The notes under the pieces: generated by a model
The model's input: the letters and a program-made list of their open reading frames with translations, nothing else
The model's database searches: none
What the model was told of the DNA's origin: nothing
Position numbers and translations under genes: made by a program
Source: Vitellaria paradoxa
Taxonomy: Eukaryota; Streptophyta; Magnoliopsida; Ericales; Sapotaceae
Direction of reading: 5' to 3'
Length of the DNA: 64,000 nt
NCBI GenBank assembly: GCA_019916065.1
Contig: CM034237.1
Coordinates: 27,595,783-27,659,782, forward strand
Shown here: one piece after another, positions 1 through 10,480 of the stretch
Numbering within the stretch: position 1 is the stretch's first letter
Layout of the letters: every line of letters starts with the position of its first letter

Positions 1-240
1 AACATTGGTTTGATCCAATTATGGTTCGAACATATGTTCGAACAAACTTTCCTTAGAATTTGTTTTCTTCTTTTCCTTGCATTGCTTCTGTTGTTTAAAC
101 ACAGGTTTTAACGAGGTATGGTTCGAACATATGTTCGAACTTAATTCTAACACTTGTGAATTTTCTCTTCTTCTGTCCTTTGCACATTCCGTGGTTAGAA
201 CTAGTGTTAAATCAAACATCTGCTCGAACAAAGGTTCTAT
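1..240. repeat. Tandem ~97-bp repeat with TTCGAA palindromes
   Basis: A 20-bp palindrome of the form GTTCGAAC-ATAT-GTTCGAAC occurs at about 25-44 and again at about 121-140. A degenerate third copy (GCTCGAACAAAGGTTC) lies near 222. The sequence between them (TTCTTCTTTTCCTTGC versus CTCTTCTTCTGTCCTTTGC) also corresponds, so this looks like a decayed tandem array of roughly 97-bp units. Short open frames here simply reflect the repeat. The element of origin is unknown; it may belong to the copia remnant that follows. Confidence 0.55.
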
Positions 241-489
241 TAAGCTTGGTGAATCAATTTTTTTTCTAGTCCAAATTCAATCATTTTCTGCTCATAAACC
301 TGCAATCACATAAAACTTCCATTACTACAAGAATTTTTAGATTTCTATTCATTTGATGTGCTAATTCACATAACAATCCTCTAACTAAGGCTTATGAATG
401 TACTTTTTATAGTACGATCACCATTACTGATCTTTCCATGGTTTAGGGTTCAAGCATAACCCATCTACGGCTTTCTTCAACACAAATTA

Positions 490-1516
490 GGGAGATTGCT
501 TCATTCAGAGATGGAAATTCCTCTTTGCCAAGAATTTGGACTTTTACTTATCAAAATCAGCATTAATTTTTGCCAAAAAATCATAAACTTGGTCTTTCTC
601 AATGAAGTTCTTTATGATTGTTGCATCTTTCGGACATTTTGCTTTAATACACTGATGACAGTTGAGTTTTTGCAACAAATGTTGCAATAAATTTGCATAT
701 TCAATCACTCTTTTAGTGCCCTATTTTGTTCTATTAACCTTGACTATAATCTCAAAGACTTATGTTGCATCATGAGCTTGGAGTATGTTTATTGAACAGC
801 TTCCCAAATCTTCTTTACTGTGGACAGGAATTTGAAGTTATTGTTGATTTTCTAGGTTCATGGAATTCCATAACCATGACATAATTATGAAGTCTGCTTC
901 ATCCCATGCTTTGAGTTTTGGGTCTCCCTTTATTAGTCTTTTCTTAAGAAGATGACTCAGTTTTCCTCTCTCTTTTAAGAATATTCAGACGAATTGAGAC
1001 CACTTTCGGTAATTCTTTCCATTTAGTCTATAAACTCCTTACATATTCTGAAGATGTCTGGATGTTTGCTGCACCAAGATCTCCTCAAATTGTCCAGTAG
1101 TTTTGGAAGGTGTGATCTCAGACATATTGATTTGAGTTTAAGGTAGAACTGAAAGATTTTCTAGCGATGAAGGCAAAGAACAACAATAGTAATGAAAGCT
1201 CAAAAAGAAGAGATAGAGATAGCTCTATTTTTATATGCTCCCTGCACATTCTAAAGATCTCCAAATGTTTGCTACACCATGATCTCCTTAGATTGTCTAC
1301 TAGTTTTGGAAGATGTGATCTCAGACATTAATTCAAGTCTAAGATAGGACTGAATGATTTTTTTTGGCAATGAAAGCTAGGAACAACAATGGTAATGAAG
1401 GCTAGAAAGGAAAAAAATAGAGATAACTCTGTTTTGGGCACAAAATAAAGCAAAATAGAGGTGAAAATCAGCAATGAAGGTTGAGAATGAGAACTTTAAT
1501 TAGGCTCTGATACCAT
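490..1516 (-). pseudogene. Decayed Ty1/copia gag region
   Basis: Read on the minus strand, about 1140 down to 720 gives broken copia gag motifs: LNGKNYRKWSQ, then FLKERGKLSHLL, then a stretch with KAWDEADFIIMSWLWNSM. These are the N-terminal gag (UBN2/DUF4219) signatures of plant copia elements. Frameshifts and stop codons interrupt the reading frame throughout, so it is non-functional. It sits directly inside the primer-binding site and LTR at 1505-1782, in the expected order for a minus-strand element. No pol is visible; the remainder either lies beyond the left edge of the window or is lost. Confidence 0.7.
1030..1440. repeat. ~205-bp tandem duplication in the copia remnant
   Basis: Segments of about 1030-1235 and 1236-1440 are diverged copies of each other. 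Both carry CTCC..CATATTCT/CACATTCT, GTTTGCTRCACCA, AGTTTTGGAAGRTGTGATCTCAGACAT and ACAACAATRGTAATGAA in the same order (longer motifs shortened). The duplication covers the gag start and the 5' untranslated leader of the minus-strand element. Confidence 0.7.
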
Positions 1517-1782
1517 GTAAGCTTAGGAGGAAAAATTTCATTGTATAAATGAGCCTAAACACGACTATTTATACAGGTGTATACACTGATTTACAACCAT
1601 AATCATAGGAAACACTTTTCTGACAAATCAGGAAAATAATCTCCTACAATCAAGAAACTGATTACCTACAAATTAGGAAACTAATCTCCTACAAATCAGG
1701 AAATTGATTGCATCATAATCTTAGGAAATCAATATACAATCCTAATATAGCACACCCAAATATATTCCTTGTTTTCCAACAG
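1517..1782 (-). mobile_element. Copia LTR (5' LTR of minus-strand remnant)
   Basis: On the minus strand the LTR begins TGTTGGAAAACAAGG and ends CTAAGCTTACA. It is followed immediately by TGGTATCAGAGCC, the standard copia primer-binding site matching the 3' end of initiator Met-tRNA (plus strand 1504-1516). Length is about 266 bp. The partner LTR is not in the window, so no target duplication can be checked. Confidence 0.75.
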
Positions 1783-1966
1783 GTTTGTACCACCCTTTAC
1801 ACGCATTCATGAGCTCTGGGAACAATTGAATATCTGCTCTGTTCGAAGCCCGGACGGAAAGGGTGTGCAAGCTTTCAATTTGTCGAAGTCAAGTTTTTTT
1901 AAGCAGTGGAAAATGATACAATATGGAAGTAAAATATTAAAAAATTATTTTATTTTATATTATTAG
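1783..1966 (+). other. Coding-like fragment abutting the copia LTR
   Basis: The plus-strand frame from 1783 reads FVPPFTRIHELWEQLNICS followed by a segment ending KQWKMIQY, then AT-rich sequence and a stop. Composition and codon use look more coding-like than the surroundings, and the frame starts exactly at the LTR boundary. This may be an exon fragment disrupted by the copia insertion. I do not recognise the family, and chance cannot be excluded. Confidence 0.25.
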
Positions 1967-2280
1967 CTTTTTATTCTATTCCATATCATTAGGATTAGAT
2001 TTTATTTTATTCTTAAAATTTATTTTTGTTTTGTTCCCTATATTAGGATTTTATTTTTAATATATCGTATTTATGGGATTCCATTTTGATTTAAGGTTAG
2101 CCTTTGTAAAGGTTTTGATTGTATTGAATAAGAGGACTTGATTTTTGAAAATTAATGATCTAGCCTATTTTGTTCTCCTATTTGACTTCTTCTTGGTTGC
2201 TTCTCTTCTTCTCTTAACTTAATCTTTTTTTCTTTCTTTCTCTTTCTCTACTTTCAATTTTTTATCTCGCATCGTATTTA

Positions 2281-2632
2281 TACTGAGAGCTCGAGCTCGG
2301 CTTGCATTTTTATATAAGTTCAAACTCGACTTGATAAAGAAGAACTTAGGCTCGAGTTTGGCTCGCGAATAGCTCGATTAAATCAAAAGAACGTTGCTTT
2401 AGTCTAAAATATAATCAATAAAATATTGGAAAAAATATTATTAAAAAATAAGAATATTATAAAAAATATATATTATTTTATTGAATAAGCTCCTGAGCTT
2501 TCAAGCCAAATTTTTTGGGCTCGAGTTCGAGCTCGATTCTAAATAAGCCACAAATCGAGCTTGATTTGAGCTCGTTTTATTTACAAGCGGAGCTCAAACA
2601 GTTCGAAAAAAAACTCGACTTATTTCTACCCC
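2281..2632. repeat. GAGCTCGAGCTCG-rich dispersed repeat
   Basis: The interval contains repeated GAGCTCGAGCTCGG-like words at both ends (2287-2300 and 2515-2535) in opposite orientation, with an AT-rich middle. It ends in AAAAACTCGACTTATTTCTACCCC. The arrangement resembles a non-autonomous DNA transposon or other dispersed repeat. No transposase and no clear target duplication are visible. Confidence 0.45.
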
Positions 2633-3059
2633 TATTTAAAATCCTTCTAATGCTTTTGGTTTTATTGAATATCAACATGACATCCTGGTAAGGAACTTCT
2701 TGATGAAATATGGTTCCTTTTTGCCTGGATGGCATGATTTCTTCCCATAGAGCCACACAAAGTAGAATACAGTCAATTTATTTTCTTTAGTGTTACTCTA
2801 GTTGGTTGTTTGACTAACACTGATGTGGCTTGAGATTTTTGCTCATATTATTCTTTAGAGCATTATAATTATTAGCATAGAAAATTTTAGAGTAGTTTCA
2901 AGAACCTCTTATCATCATGATGTGTTTGGATGGCAAAAAGTGAAGGCATTAGAAATTCTTTTTCGATCCTTTCTGATTAGTTGAGCTTATGATTATGTCC
3001 AAGGTGAATACAAGAAAAATTTACCACATGATGTCCTTTGAGTTTAGAGTACTTTTAGA
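2633..3059. other. Unassigned AT-rich spacer
   Basis: No open frame of note, no RNA gene and no recognisable repeat was found between the GAGCTCGAG repeat and the possible small LTR element. Confidence 0.5.
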
Positions 3060-4198
3060 GTGACTTATAACTCAATTATAACATTGTTTTTAACGGATAT
3101 ATTCATATTTATAACAATAGTTGGAATTATAATGCAAAAAATATAAAGAGAAAATTTATAATTGTATTTAATAAAGATGGATAATTACAAGATACAAATA
3201 GTGCCTTTATATAGGGAAATAAATCTTCAAAAATAAGAGAAAAGCTAAGGGTCATAAATCCCAAAATTTGAGCACAAATTAAGTAACAAATTGTGGAGAG
3301 ATATTATTAAATGATTTTATTCTCTAACATATTCTATCCCCTAATACTCTCTTGTAAGATAAGCTTGGATGAAACAAAAAAGGTTCATTTTCAACTACAA
3401 GAATTTTTAACTGACAATTGTGCTTCAAAACCTAACTTAAATACTGCAACCAAGCCTGAATAGAATTTCTTTAAGAGAAAACAAATAAGCTTATGTCTTG
3501 GTCCATAAACAAGGCTTCAATGGACTAGTGTCATGCATAAATCACTTGATTAGCTAAAAGGATAAGCCACAATGACTTATCATGATAACCTAACATAGGT
3601 CTATCCAATGTCAAATACGGATTTGTTTGACCAAGAATATCAAATAGTGGCCAAATACTAAGTTTCCATCAACAACAAAGGGGATTCAATATGAAAGCAC
3701 CAAGTATAAGATGAGGAGGAGATACTAAGTGTCAAGATTGGCTATTCCAAGCAAAGAAAAACAAAAAGTCCTTGTGTCAGACCAAAAAAATATAACTGTT
3801 TAAGACGAAAAATGACTTTAGACCTTTAAGAACACCACTGGTGGTGACCAAAGATGCCTGGACGATGCATCTAAGATGAGATAATGAAATGGGCAAGAGA
3901 TTTCTATTTCTCTCGTTGCGAACAAGGGACATAAGATCGCAAAGCTATAGTTTAGATTTGAGATTTGCTAGGCTTTTGAATTGATGCGACATTGTATGAC
4001 AAGGATCCGAAATATGTTGATGGAGATGAAAGAGATTAGACACCTTACTATCTATCCAAGTTCATAAACTATTGGTTCTAATACCATGTTAGTGTGTTAG
4101 CCACCATCTTATTTAAAAATTTAAACTATTGGGAGAGCAAAATTTTATTAATTATATTGGTTTATTTTCTCTCAACAAAATGCTTTTATTCTTTAACA
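3060..4198 (-). mobile_element. Possible small non-autonomous LTR element
   Basis: On the minus strand an LTR-like end CTAACA at 4087 is followed by TGGTATTAGAACC (plus 4074-4086), a diverged Met-tRNA primer-binding site. At the other side, a purine-rich stretch (minus TATTAGGGGATAGAA) precedes TGTTAGAG at 3329. LTR similarity is limited to about 60 bp around ATTTTATTCTYTAACA. The internal ~750 bp is non-coding. This could be a decayed TRIM; the left limit is a guess. Confidence 0.3.
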
Positions 4199-5571
4199 TA
4201 TCTTATCCTCCAATAGTAATAGGAAATGCAAGTTGGGATGGGATCATTGTGAGATAAATTAGTTTTACCTAGTGTCACAATAGTAATTCAATCTAATATA
4301 GGAGGAATCATTGTTTCACACAATTGGTCATCATGCTTGGTTAAAAAACTAACTGCATGGAACTATTGTGCGATATATTATGACTAAACACCTCTAACAT
4401 ATCTTATCCTCTAATAATTATAATTATGATGGTAATTACATTTTAGAAGATTTGAAATTATAGTAGTTTACCTAACACTTGGAAGCAAATCCTGTCTTCA
4501 CTTTCGATTGGGGTAGTTACGGGTAGGGAGTAATGATGTAATTAGGGTTGATCCAACCTAACTGGGGATCTGGGTTGACCAATCCCTCCTTACGTTGCCC
4601 CTTGGGTGACTCAGTCGAGTCGGATCAAAGGTCAAGAAAATCCGGCTCAGACCCATTGACCATATATTTTTTAAATATTAATAAATTATGTAAAATAAAA
4701 TATTTATAAATTTAACTTGAAATAAAATAATTGTCCAATTGATCTTAAAAATAAAAAATATTATAATTCCAATTACGTTTAATTTTGTAATTCCAATTTA
4801 CAAAAAAAATTTACAAATGACATTTACAAAAAAAATGAACCTTTACAAATAAAAATAGATGAATAAATTTTATTAATAAAGAAGAAATTACATTGTCAGA
4901 AAATTAATAACTAAAGATTATAGTTATATAATAATAGAGTAAAATAATTAAGTGCATCATTTCAAGTGTCATACATCCCAATTAAGTTGGCACTCATAAA
5001 TTTGACTATCATTTGCAAACATTATTCTATCTATAATATATATAAATCATTCATCACTACTAAAAAGCTGAGGTGAATTTGTAATTAAAAAAATTGAAAG
5101 AGGAAATTAGCCACTGGAAGGAAAGAAAAATAAAAGCTTTAAACGGTCATATCATTGTTGGAGGCTGGGAGGGGCGCGTGAAGAAGGAAATTTATGGAAA
5201 TTTTTTCTTATTCAAACAGTTGTATGGCCATTGTTTGGAGGGAGGAGGAGGAGAGAAGAGAGAGATACATGTGGAGGGGAATAAAGAAAAAAATATATGA
5301 CCATTAGGAGTTGAGGGGAAGAGAATGGAAAGAGGGGGCGGGTTAAAGGTTGGATGGGTCATTGGGGCGAGGGAGGCAAATAGGCTCATGGAGTGGGTTG
5401 GGTTGAGGTCCACCCCGCCCTATTTACATGCCTTGTAGGGAGGATTATTCTCTATGGTTTTGCTCATTACTATTTTACTAAAAAGGTAAATAAATCTAAG
5501 AAAATGGAGGGAAAGAAAGAAAGGTCTAGCCAACAATATAAATAGAGATTGAACTTTTGTTCAAGGTAATT
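4199..5571. other. Unassigned region, AT-rich then purine-rich
   Basis: 4670-5090 is very AT-rich. 5095-5410 is G+A-rich on the plus strand (runs such as GGAGGAGGAGGAGAGAAGAG), which creates opposing short open frames of low complexity. I see no gene. A third copy of the TAACATATCTTATCC motif at about 4396 hints at further fragments of the preceding LTR-like repeat. Confidence 0.45.
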
Positions 5572-5576
5572 GAATG

Positions 5577-5834
5577 TGTTAGAATATTCTATATTATATA
5601 TGAGATATTCTTTATATATATTGCCTATATTAGAATATTCTATATCTTACTTTTTAGTAAGTAGTTAGGTTTATTTTGGTGTATAGATTATTACCATACA
5701 TACCTCTCATTGTAAGCCTATATAAGGGCCTCTTCTTTACTTTTATGAAATATACGACAAGATTTAGCGTTTATATTCTCTCTCCAATTCCAATTCTATT
5801 TCCTTGTCTTTTATTTTATTTTTTTATTTCAACA
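5577..5834 (+). mobile_element. LTR of TRIM-like element, plus orientation
   Basis: The 258-bp LTR starts TGTTAGAATATTC and ends TTTCAACA, then continues TGGTAT (first six bases of the Met-tRNA primer-binding site) before breaking into an inverted LTR copy. The 5 bp preceding it, GAATG (5572-5576), match the 5 bp after the far end of the element (6899-6903). It is the inverted partner of the LTR at 6647-6898. Confidence 0.8.
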
Positions 5835-6898
5835 TGGTATAGGCTTACAATGAGAGGTATGTATGGTAGTAATCTACATACCCAAATAAACCTAACTACT
5901 TACTAAAAAGTAAGATATAGAATATTCTAATATGGACAATATATGTAAAAAATATCTCATATCTAATATAGAATATTCTAACACCCTCCCTTAAACTCAA
6001 AATGGTAAACCAACTTGCGTTTGGAAATAAAAGCATTCCAAAAATAGTTGAACTGGATAACAGAAAAAGTCGTGAGTGTAGAATTTGGAGTTATGTGCTA
6101 ATAATGACGAAGTTTTGACGGTGAGTTCTTAAAGAAATTTCGCTACCGCTGATATGATTATTTTTCGGATTGGCAATCAAAAAATAACCAAACAAAATAT
6201 ACAGTGTGCGAAGATAGAACAAGAAAGATAAAACTACAAAACGTCGGAAGAAAACAGCAGCACTTTACTCTCCAGAGTTTACGACCAATAAGAAAGACTG
6301 ACATTTGTTGGCATATTACAGCTAATTCCATCAAGAAACAGTACTATGAATAGGATGAACGATGTAATGTTGAGAGATCATCCTAAATAAGAAAAAGTAC
6401 CAAGATGGTGAAATACGAAAAAATAGATATTAGAATCAAAATAAGAAGGATAAAAAAAAAAAAACCCTAAGAACTAATTCAAACTGTGGAATAAAACAGA
6501 ATTTTACGGTGGTTGTGGTGGTGTTAGGGTAAAGCAAAACTCTGAAAAGAAAAAAAATACTAGAGAAGAAATATAACGTAAAAAATATTTTACTGTGATT
6601 CAGAACGTAGACTATCCAGGATCGAAAACCATGTGGTCTGATACCATGTTGAAATAAAAAATAAAAGAGAAAAAATAATAGAATTGGAGAGAGAGATAAT
6701 ATAATGTCTACATCTTGTCGTATATATCATAAAGATAAAGAAGAGGCCTTTATATCGGCTTACAATGAGAGGTATTTATGGTAATAATTTACATACCAAA
6801 ATAAACCTAACTACTTACTAAAAAATAAGATATAAAATATTCTAATATAGGCAATATATATAAAGATTATCTCATATCTAATATAGAATATTCTAACG
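5577..6898 (-). mobile_element. TRIM-like retrotransposon with fold-back LTR
   Basis: Order on the plus strand: LTR(+) 5577-5834; PBS stub TGGTAT; truncated LTR(-) 5841-5983; minus-strand polypurine tract (AAGGGAGGG, 5984-5992); ~640 bp non-coding interior; minus-strand primer-binding site TGGTATCAGACC (6635-6646); LTR(-) 6647-6898. The whole unit is flanked by the duplication GAATG (5572-5576 and 6899-6903). LTR ends are TGTTAGA..TTTCAACA; the outermost right base is mutated A to G. With no coding region and ~255-bp LTRs it fits a terminal-repeat-in-miniature or other small non-autonomous copia-like element. The head-to-head LTRs form a fold-back of about 143 bp per arm. Confidence 0.75.
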
Positions 6899-6903
6899 GA
6901 ATG

Positions 6904-7413
6904 CTATAATGTTTCCCCACAACACAGAGATATAAATAATTAAATTGAAAAAATTATAAACAAAGCTTAAAAAATGTATTTACACCCTTCTATATGCTCG
7001 GCATTCAAACCTCTAGCCATATATAGATTTTTTGATAAGTAAAATCTATGACCATATTCCTAGATCCCCAAAATTTAATGTGACTCATGTAACATATTAA
7101 CCATGCTGTAGTGTTGTTGACTGGTAATATTGTTATCTATGTACTTATTCAAGAAGTTTAATCCAGAACCAAGTTCTGATTGAGCACACTCCGAAAGGAA
7201 CAAGGTATATACCATGTTGATAGTATGTTATGCTATCATACAAATTTGCTTTCGATCATAAAAAAGGTACATAGTATATGAATTGACTTAATGATGATAG
7301 TTATTATAGCCTTAATGCAATGTTGGTGAAAATTTTCCTTTGAAAAGAATAAAGAAAAACTGTACTTTTCATACAATTATGAAGTTTACTGTGTGTTGAC
7401 AATGTTTATGCTC
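6904..7413. other. Unassigned spacer
   Basis: No gene or named repeat recognised. It ends in a pyrimidine-rich tract and CCTTCCAG, which acts as the acceptor of the first recognisable helicase pseudogene exon. Confidence 0.4.
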
Positions 7414-9244
7414 CTTCCAGTGCCTTGTATTTAAGATATAACATGCTTTTGAATCAAATGCGGTGTGAAGATGGTGACCCTGAAAATTTTCTCTATAATT
7501 CTTTCTATAAATTTCAGGCTAACTGAGCCATTTCGGGCCTTGAGGATGCTGGCATTCAAATTTGATTGTTTGTTGCATTCCACCTTTCTTCATTCTTTTA
7601 TGTTGGACTTCTGTTCTAGTGTACTAAAAACATTATAATTGTAGAGACAAGCAAACGAGCTTGAAAGGGAGGGGTATTTAATTGTAATAGAAGAAGAGGA
7701 TAGCTTGGAGAATTATTCCTCTCTCCCAGAGCAATACAAAGTTTGAAAAAGGATGTCCAAGACGTTGTGTTTGCTCCAAGATACTACTTACCATTTTTGC
7801 AGCCTAGAAGGCTTGTATCCATCCAGTGCCCAAAGAATGATGGAAATTCCCCATCTTTCTCCATTGAGGCCCTAGTCACATGGGGAGTGATAATCAATTT
7901 TGAAAGGGCGAAAGGCTCTTCCGAAGGTTAGAGATGGCTTTTTAGTGTACATTGACTTATCTTTCTAATTCAACTTATCTAATTTTTAATAGCTACATAT
8001 GCTACAGATGATGCAAATAAGAAACCAGAGGATGGTAGCTACATAGTAGATGTGCTTACAAAACGTGCCATACATAGGGATGAAGTTGGAAAATAGAGGG
8101 TTAAGATTGTTCCATTAAAGGAGGCTGAAGAACCTATTGTTGTATCTGTTCTTATCCCTCAAGCAAGATTTCTAATGCTATCCCACAATTCATAAGCTTC
8201 TTATTGAATATTCTGCTGAAATTTGGGGGCTTTCTTTTGACCTTTCTGTAACTAGTTTGGGACTAGACTTTGTTGAATTGAGTTGTCTTTTGACCTTTCT
8301 CCAATTTTTCTCTGCTTGGATTGTCTAGCCAGAAATTGATATACAACCCAAAATCAAGTTGATCAATTACTGTTTCTTAATTTTTTATGAACAGATGTCT
8401 CTTCTGAAGCCTAACTTGTTTGAAACAATGTAATCTAATTGGTCTTTAATATTAGAGATTGCAGAGATTTGGAAATTTATATTTTCCTAAAGGTCCTTTA
8501 GTGTAATTAGTGTTGGGTATCATGGTGGCAAGAGTATTTGCTTAGGGTGAAATTTTTAGTGCAATGCTTCTACAGTTTTTGTTTTTATCATGGTTTGGCA
8601 TTCTAAAAGTGTGCAGCTGAGATGCTCAATTTCTTGTACAGATTGATAGTTTGAGCAGTGTCTGGCTAATCATACCAAAGGATCGTTTGCCATTAAAAGC
8701 TCATGAAAATACCCTACAAAACATGTCAGAGGTTCTTTCTAGATTTGTTAAAGAATGAATGTCCCTCTTGGATCCTGAGGAAGACATGAAAGTAGGTTAG
8801 ACATTTCATTCTGGTTGTGCATTGATCTTTTTGTAGCTACATTTTTACTTTGGCTTATTGATTTTATGCTATTTCTTCAGGTTCAAAGTAGCTCATACAA
8901 AAAGGTTGTTCGTAAGATAGAGGCTTTAGACAACCTGTTTAAAAAACATGATATTGCTCAATCTCCATTTATTGAGCAAAACTCCAAGTTATACACATGA
9001 AGAAAGAGCTTACAGCCAAGATCAAATCCATTAAGAGAACAGTGCGTTCTTCCACGGCGTTGGCTTTCAAAGATGAACTTAAAGCAAGGAAAAGGGTTCT
9101 TAGAAGGCTTGGCTGAAAGAACTTTTCCTTGTTTGGATTCATATTTATTAACTGGTAGCGGATCAATATCCTGCTTCCTCTTTGTTGAAGGATGAGTTAG
9201 CTTGTGTCAATGAACAAGGAATGAATGTAATGGCTTGATACCAT

Positions 9245-9453
9245 TGAGGTTGTCACAGCATCTAGTTATTTACATAGAAACCTATACAAGCTTGGAAATT
9301 CTTATAGTTACAATTAATCATAATTACCCATCCTAAGAAGGAATCAATCACAATTACGTATCCTAAGAAGGAATCAATCACAATCATTTATACTTAAAAG
9401 GAATCAATCATTCATTCTACCTACCATATTCATATCTTTTCATATCTCTAATA
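9245..9453 (-). mobile_element. Copia 3' LTR in helicase intron
   Basis: On the minus strand the RNase H region is followed by the polypurine tract GGTTGAGGTGGAG and then TATTAGAGATATG, taken as the LTR start, ending AACCTCA at 9245. It holds a short internal repeat of GGAATCAATCACAAT (plus strand, 9343-9405). Beyond the LTR comes ATGGTATCAAGCC (minus), which resembles a primer-binding site and would be unusual next to a 3' LTR. Confidence 0.55.
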
Positions 9454-10480
9454 CTCCACCTCAACCTGGAATATATATATCATATGTTTCAAGGCCGGAG
9501 AACCTCTAAGGCTTTTTGTGAACAAATCAGCTAGTTGATTTTTAGTTCGAACGTGACTAGTTTTGATGGTATTCTATAGGATCTTCTTTCTGATAAAATA
9601 TCAATCTACCTCAATATGTTTCATCCTTTCATGAAACATTGTATTAGAGGCGATATGAATTGTAGCTTACTTATCACTTGAGAATTTCGTAGGTTGTGAA
9701 TGAAGAACTCCTAATTCTTACATCAGGTTTTGTATCCAGATTAGCTAACATGAGGTATGATCTATATTTTGATTAAGCCACTTGATCTTGTTATTACTTT
9801 TTGCTTCTTACTATTTGATGAAATTAAATTGCCTCCAATGAAGATACAATATCCAGTGTCTGTAGTTGTTCGACCAGTTTGCATCCATATACTCCTATAC
9901 TGAAGGATGTGCATTATCTTAACGTAGCAAGCCTTTCACCATTATTCCTGTCAAATATCTAAGGATTCGAACAATTGCATTCAAATAACTAGTTTGAGGT
10001 GACTCTAGAAATTGTCTTATCATACTCATGGCAAATGAAATATCTAGTCTTGTCACAATTAGGTAGCTTAGGTTATAACAAATGAAATATCTTTGTTTTA
10101 TCATAGTTAAATAGTTTCGCTTCCCAACCAATTTTCTGTAGTGACAGTTTTTCTAATGGATCTCTCTTATCTATATTGAGCTTTATATTAGGGTCCATAA
10201 GAGTATTCGTAGGTTTAGAGTCTAGCATACCTATCTCAGAGAGCAATCTAGAACATATTTTCTTTGTGAGAGAAAAATTCCTTTACGTGATTGAGCTACC
10301 TTAATGCCTAAAAAGTACTTACAATGGTCCCAAATCCAATTTCTTTTGAGCAAAGGAATTCAAGTAAATAATGCCCTTTGTATCATGTTCTATGATGTCA
10401 ATATCATTTATGCATGCATGTGTTGCCATCTATATCAATTCAAGGACACAAAATCCGTTCCCAAGGTGTTCCTGCCCTGA
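9454..10480 (-). pseudogene. Copia reverse transcriptase C-terminus and RNase H, broken
   Basis: Minus-strand frames give copia pol signatures in order: a degenerate SQRNFSLTKK..LLSEIGMLDSKP region near 10290-10200; then 10131-9919 with NYLTM, RLDISFAMS and IVRILRYLTG (the conserved NYLT-RPDISFAV..ILRYLKG block of copia RT); then 9918-9480 with GRTTTDTGYCIFIGGN-like RNase H motifs and QLADLFTKSLRG just before the polypurine tract. Stops and frameshifts interrupt it. Only the 3' end of pol remains; gag, protease, integrase and most of RT are absent, so this is a 5'-truncated element in the helicase intron. Confidence 0.75.

Noticed and set aside
5192..5413. 73-aa minus-strand Pro/Ser-rich frame
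   Set aside because: Low-complexity purine-rich DNA read in antisense; opposite-strand frame equally open.
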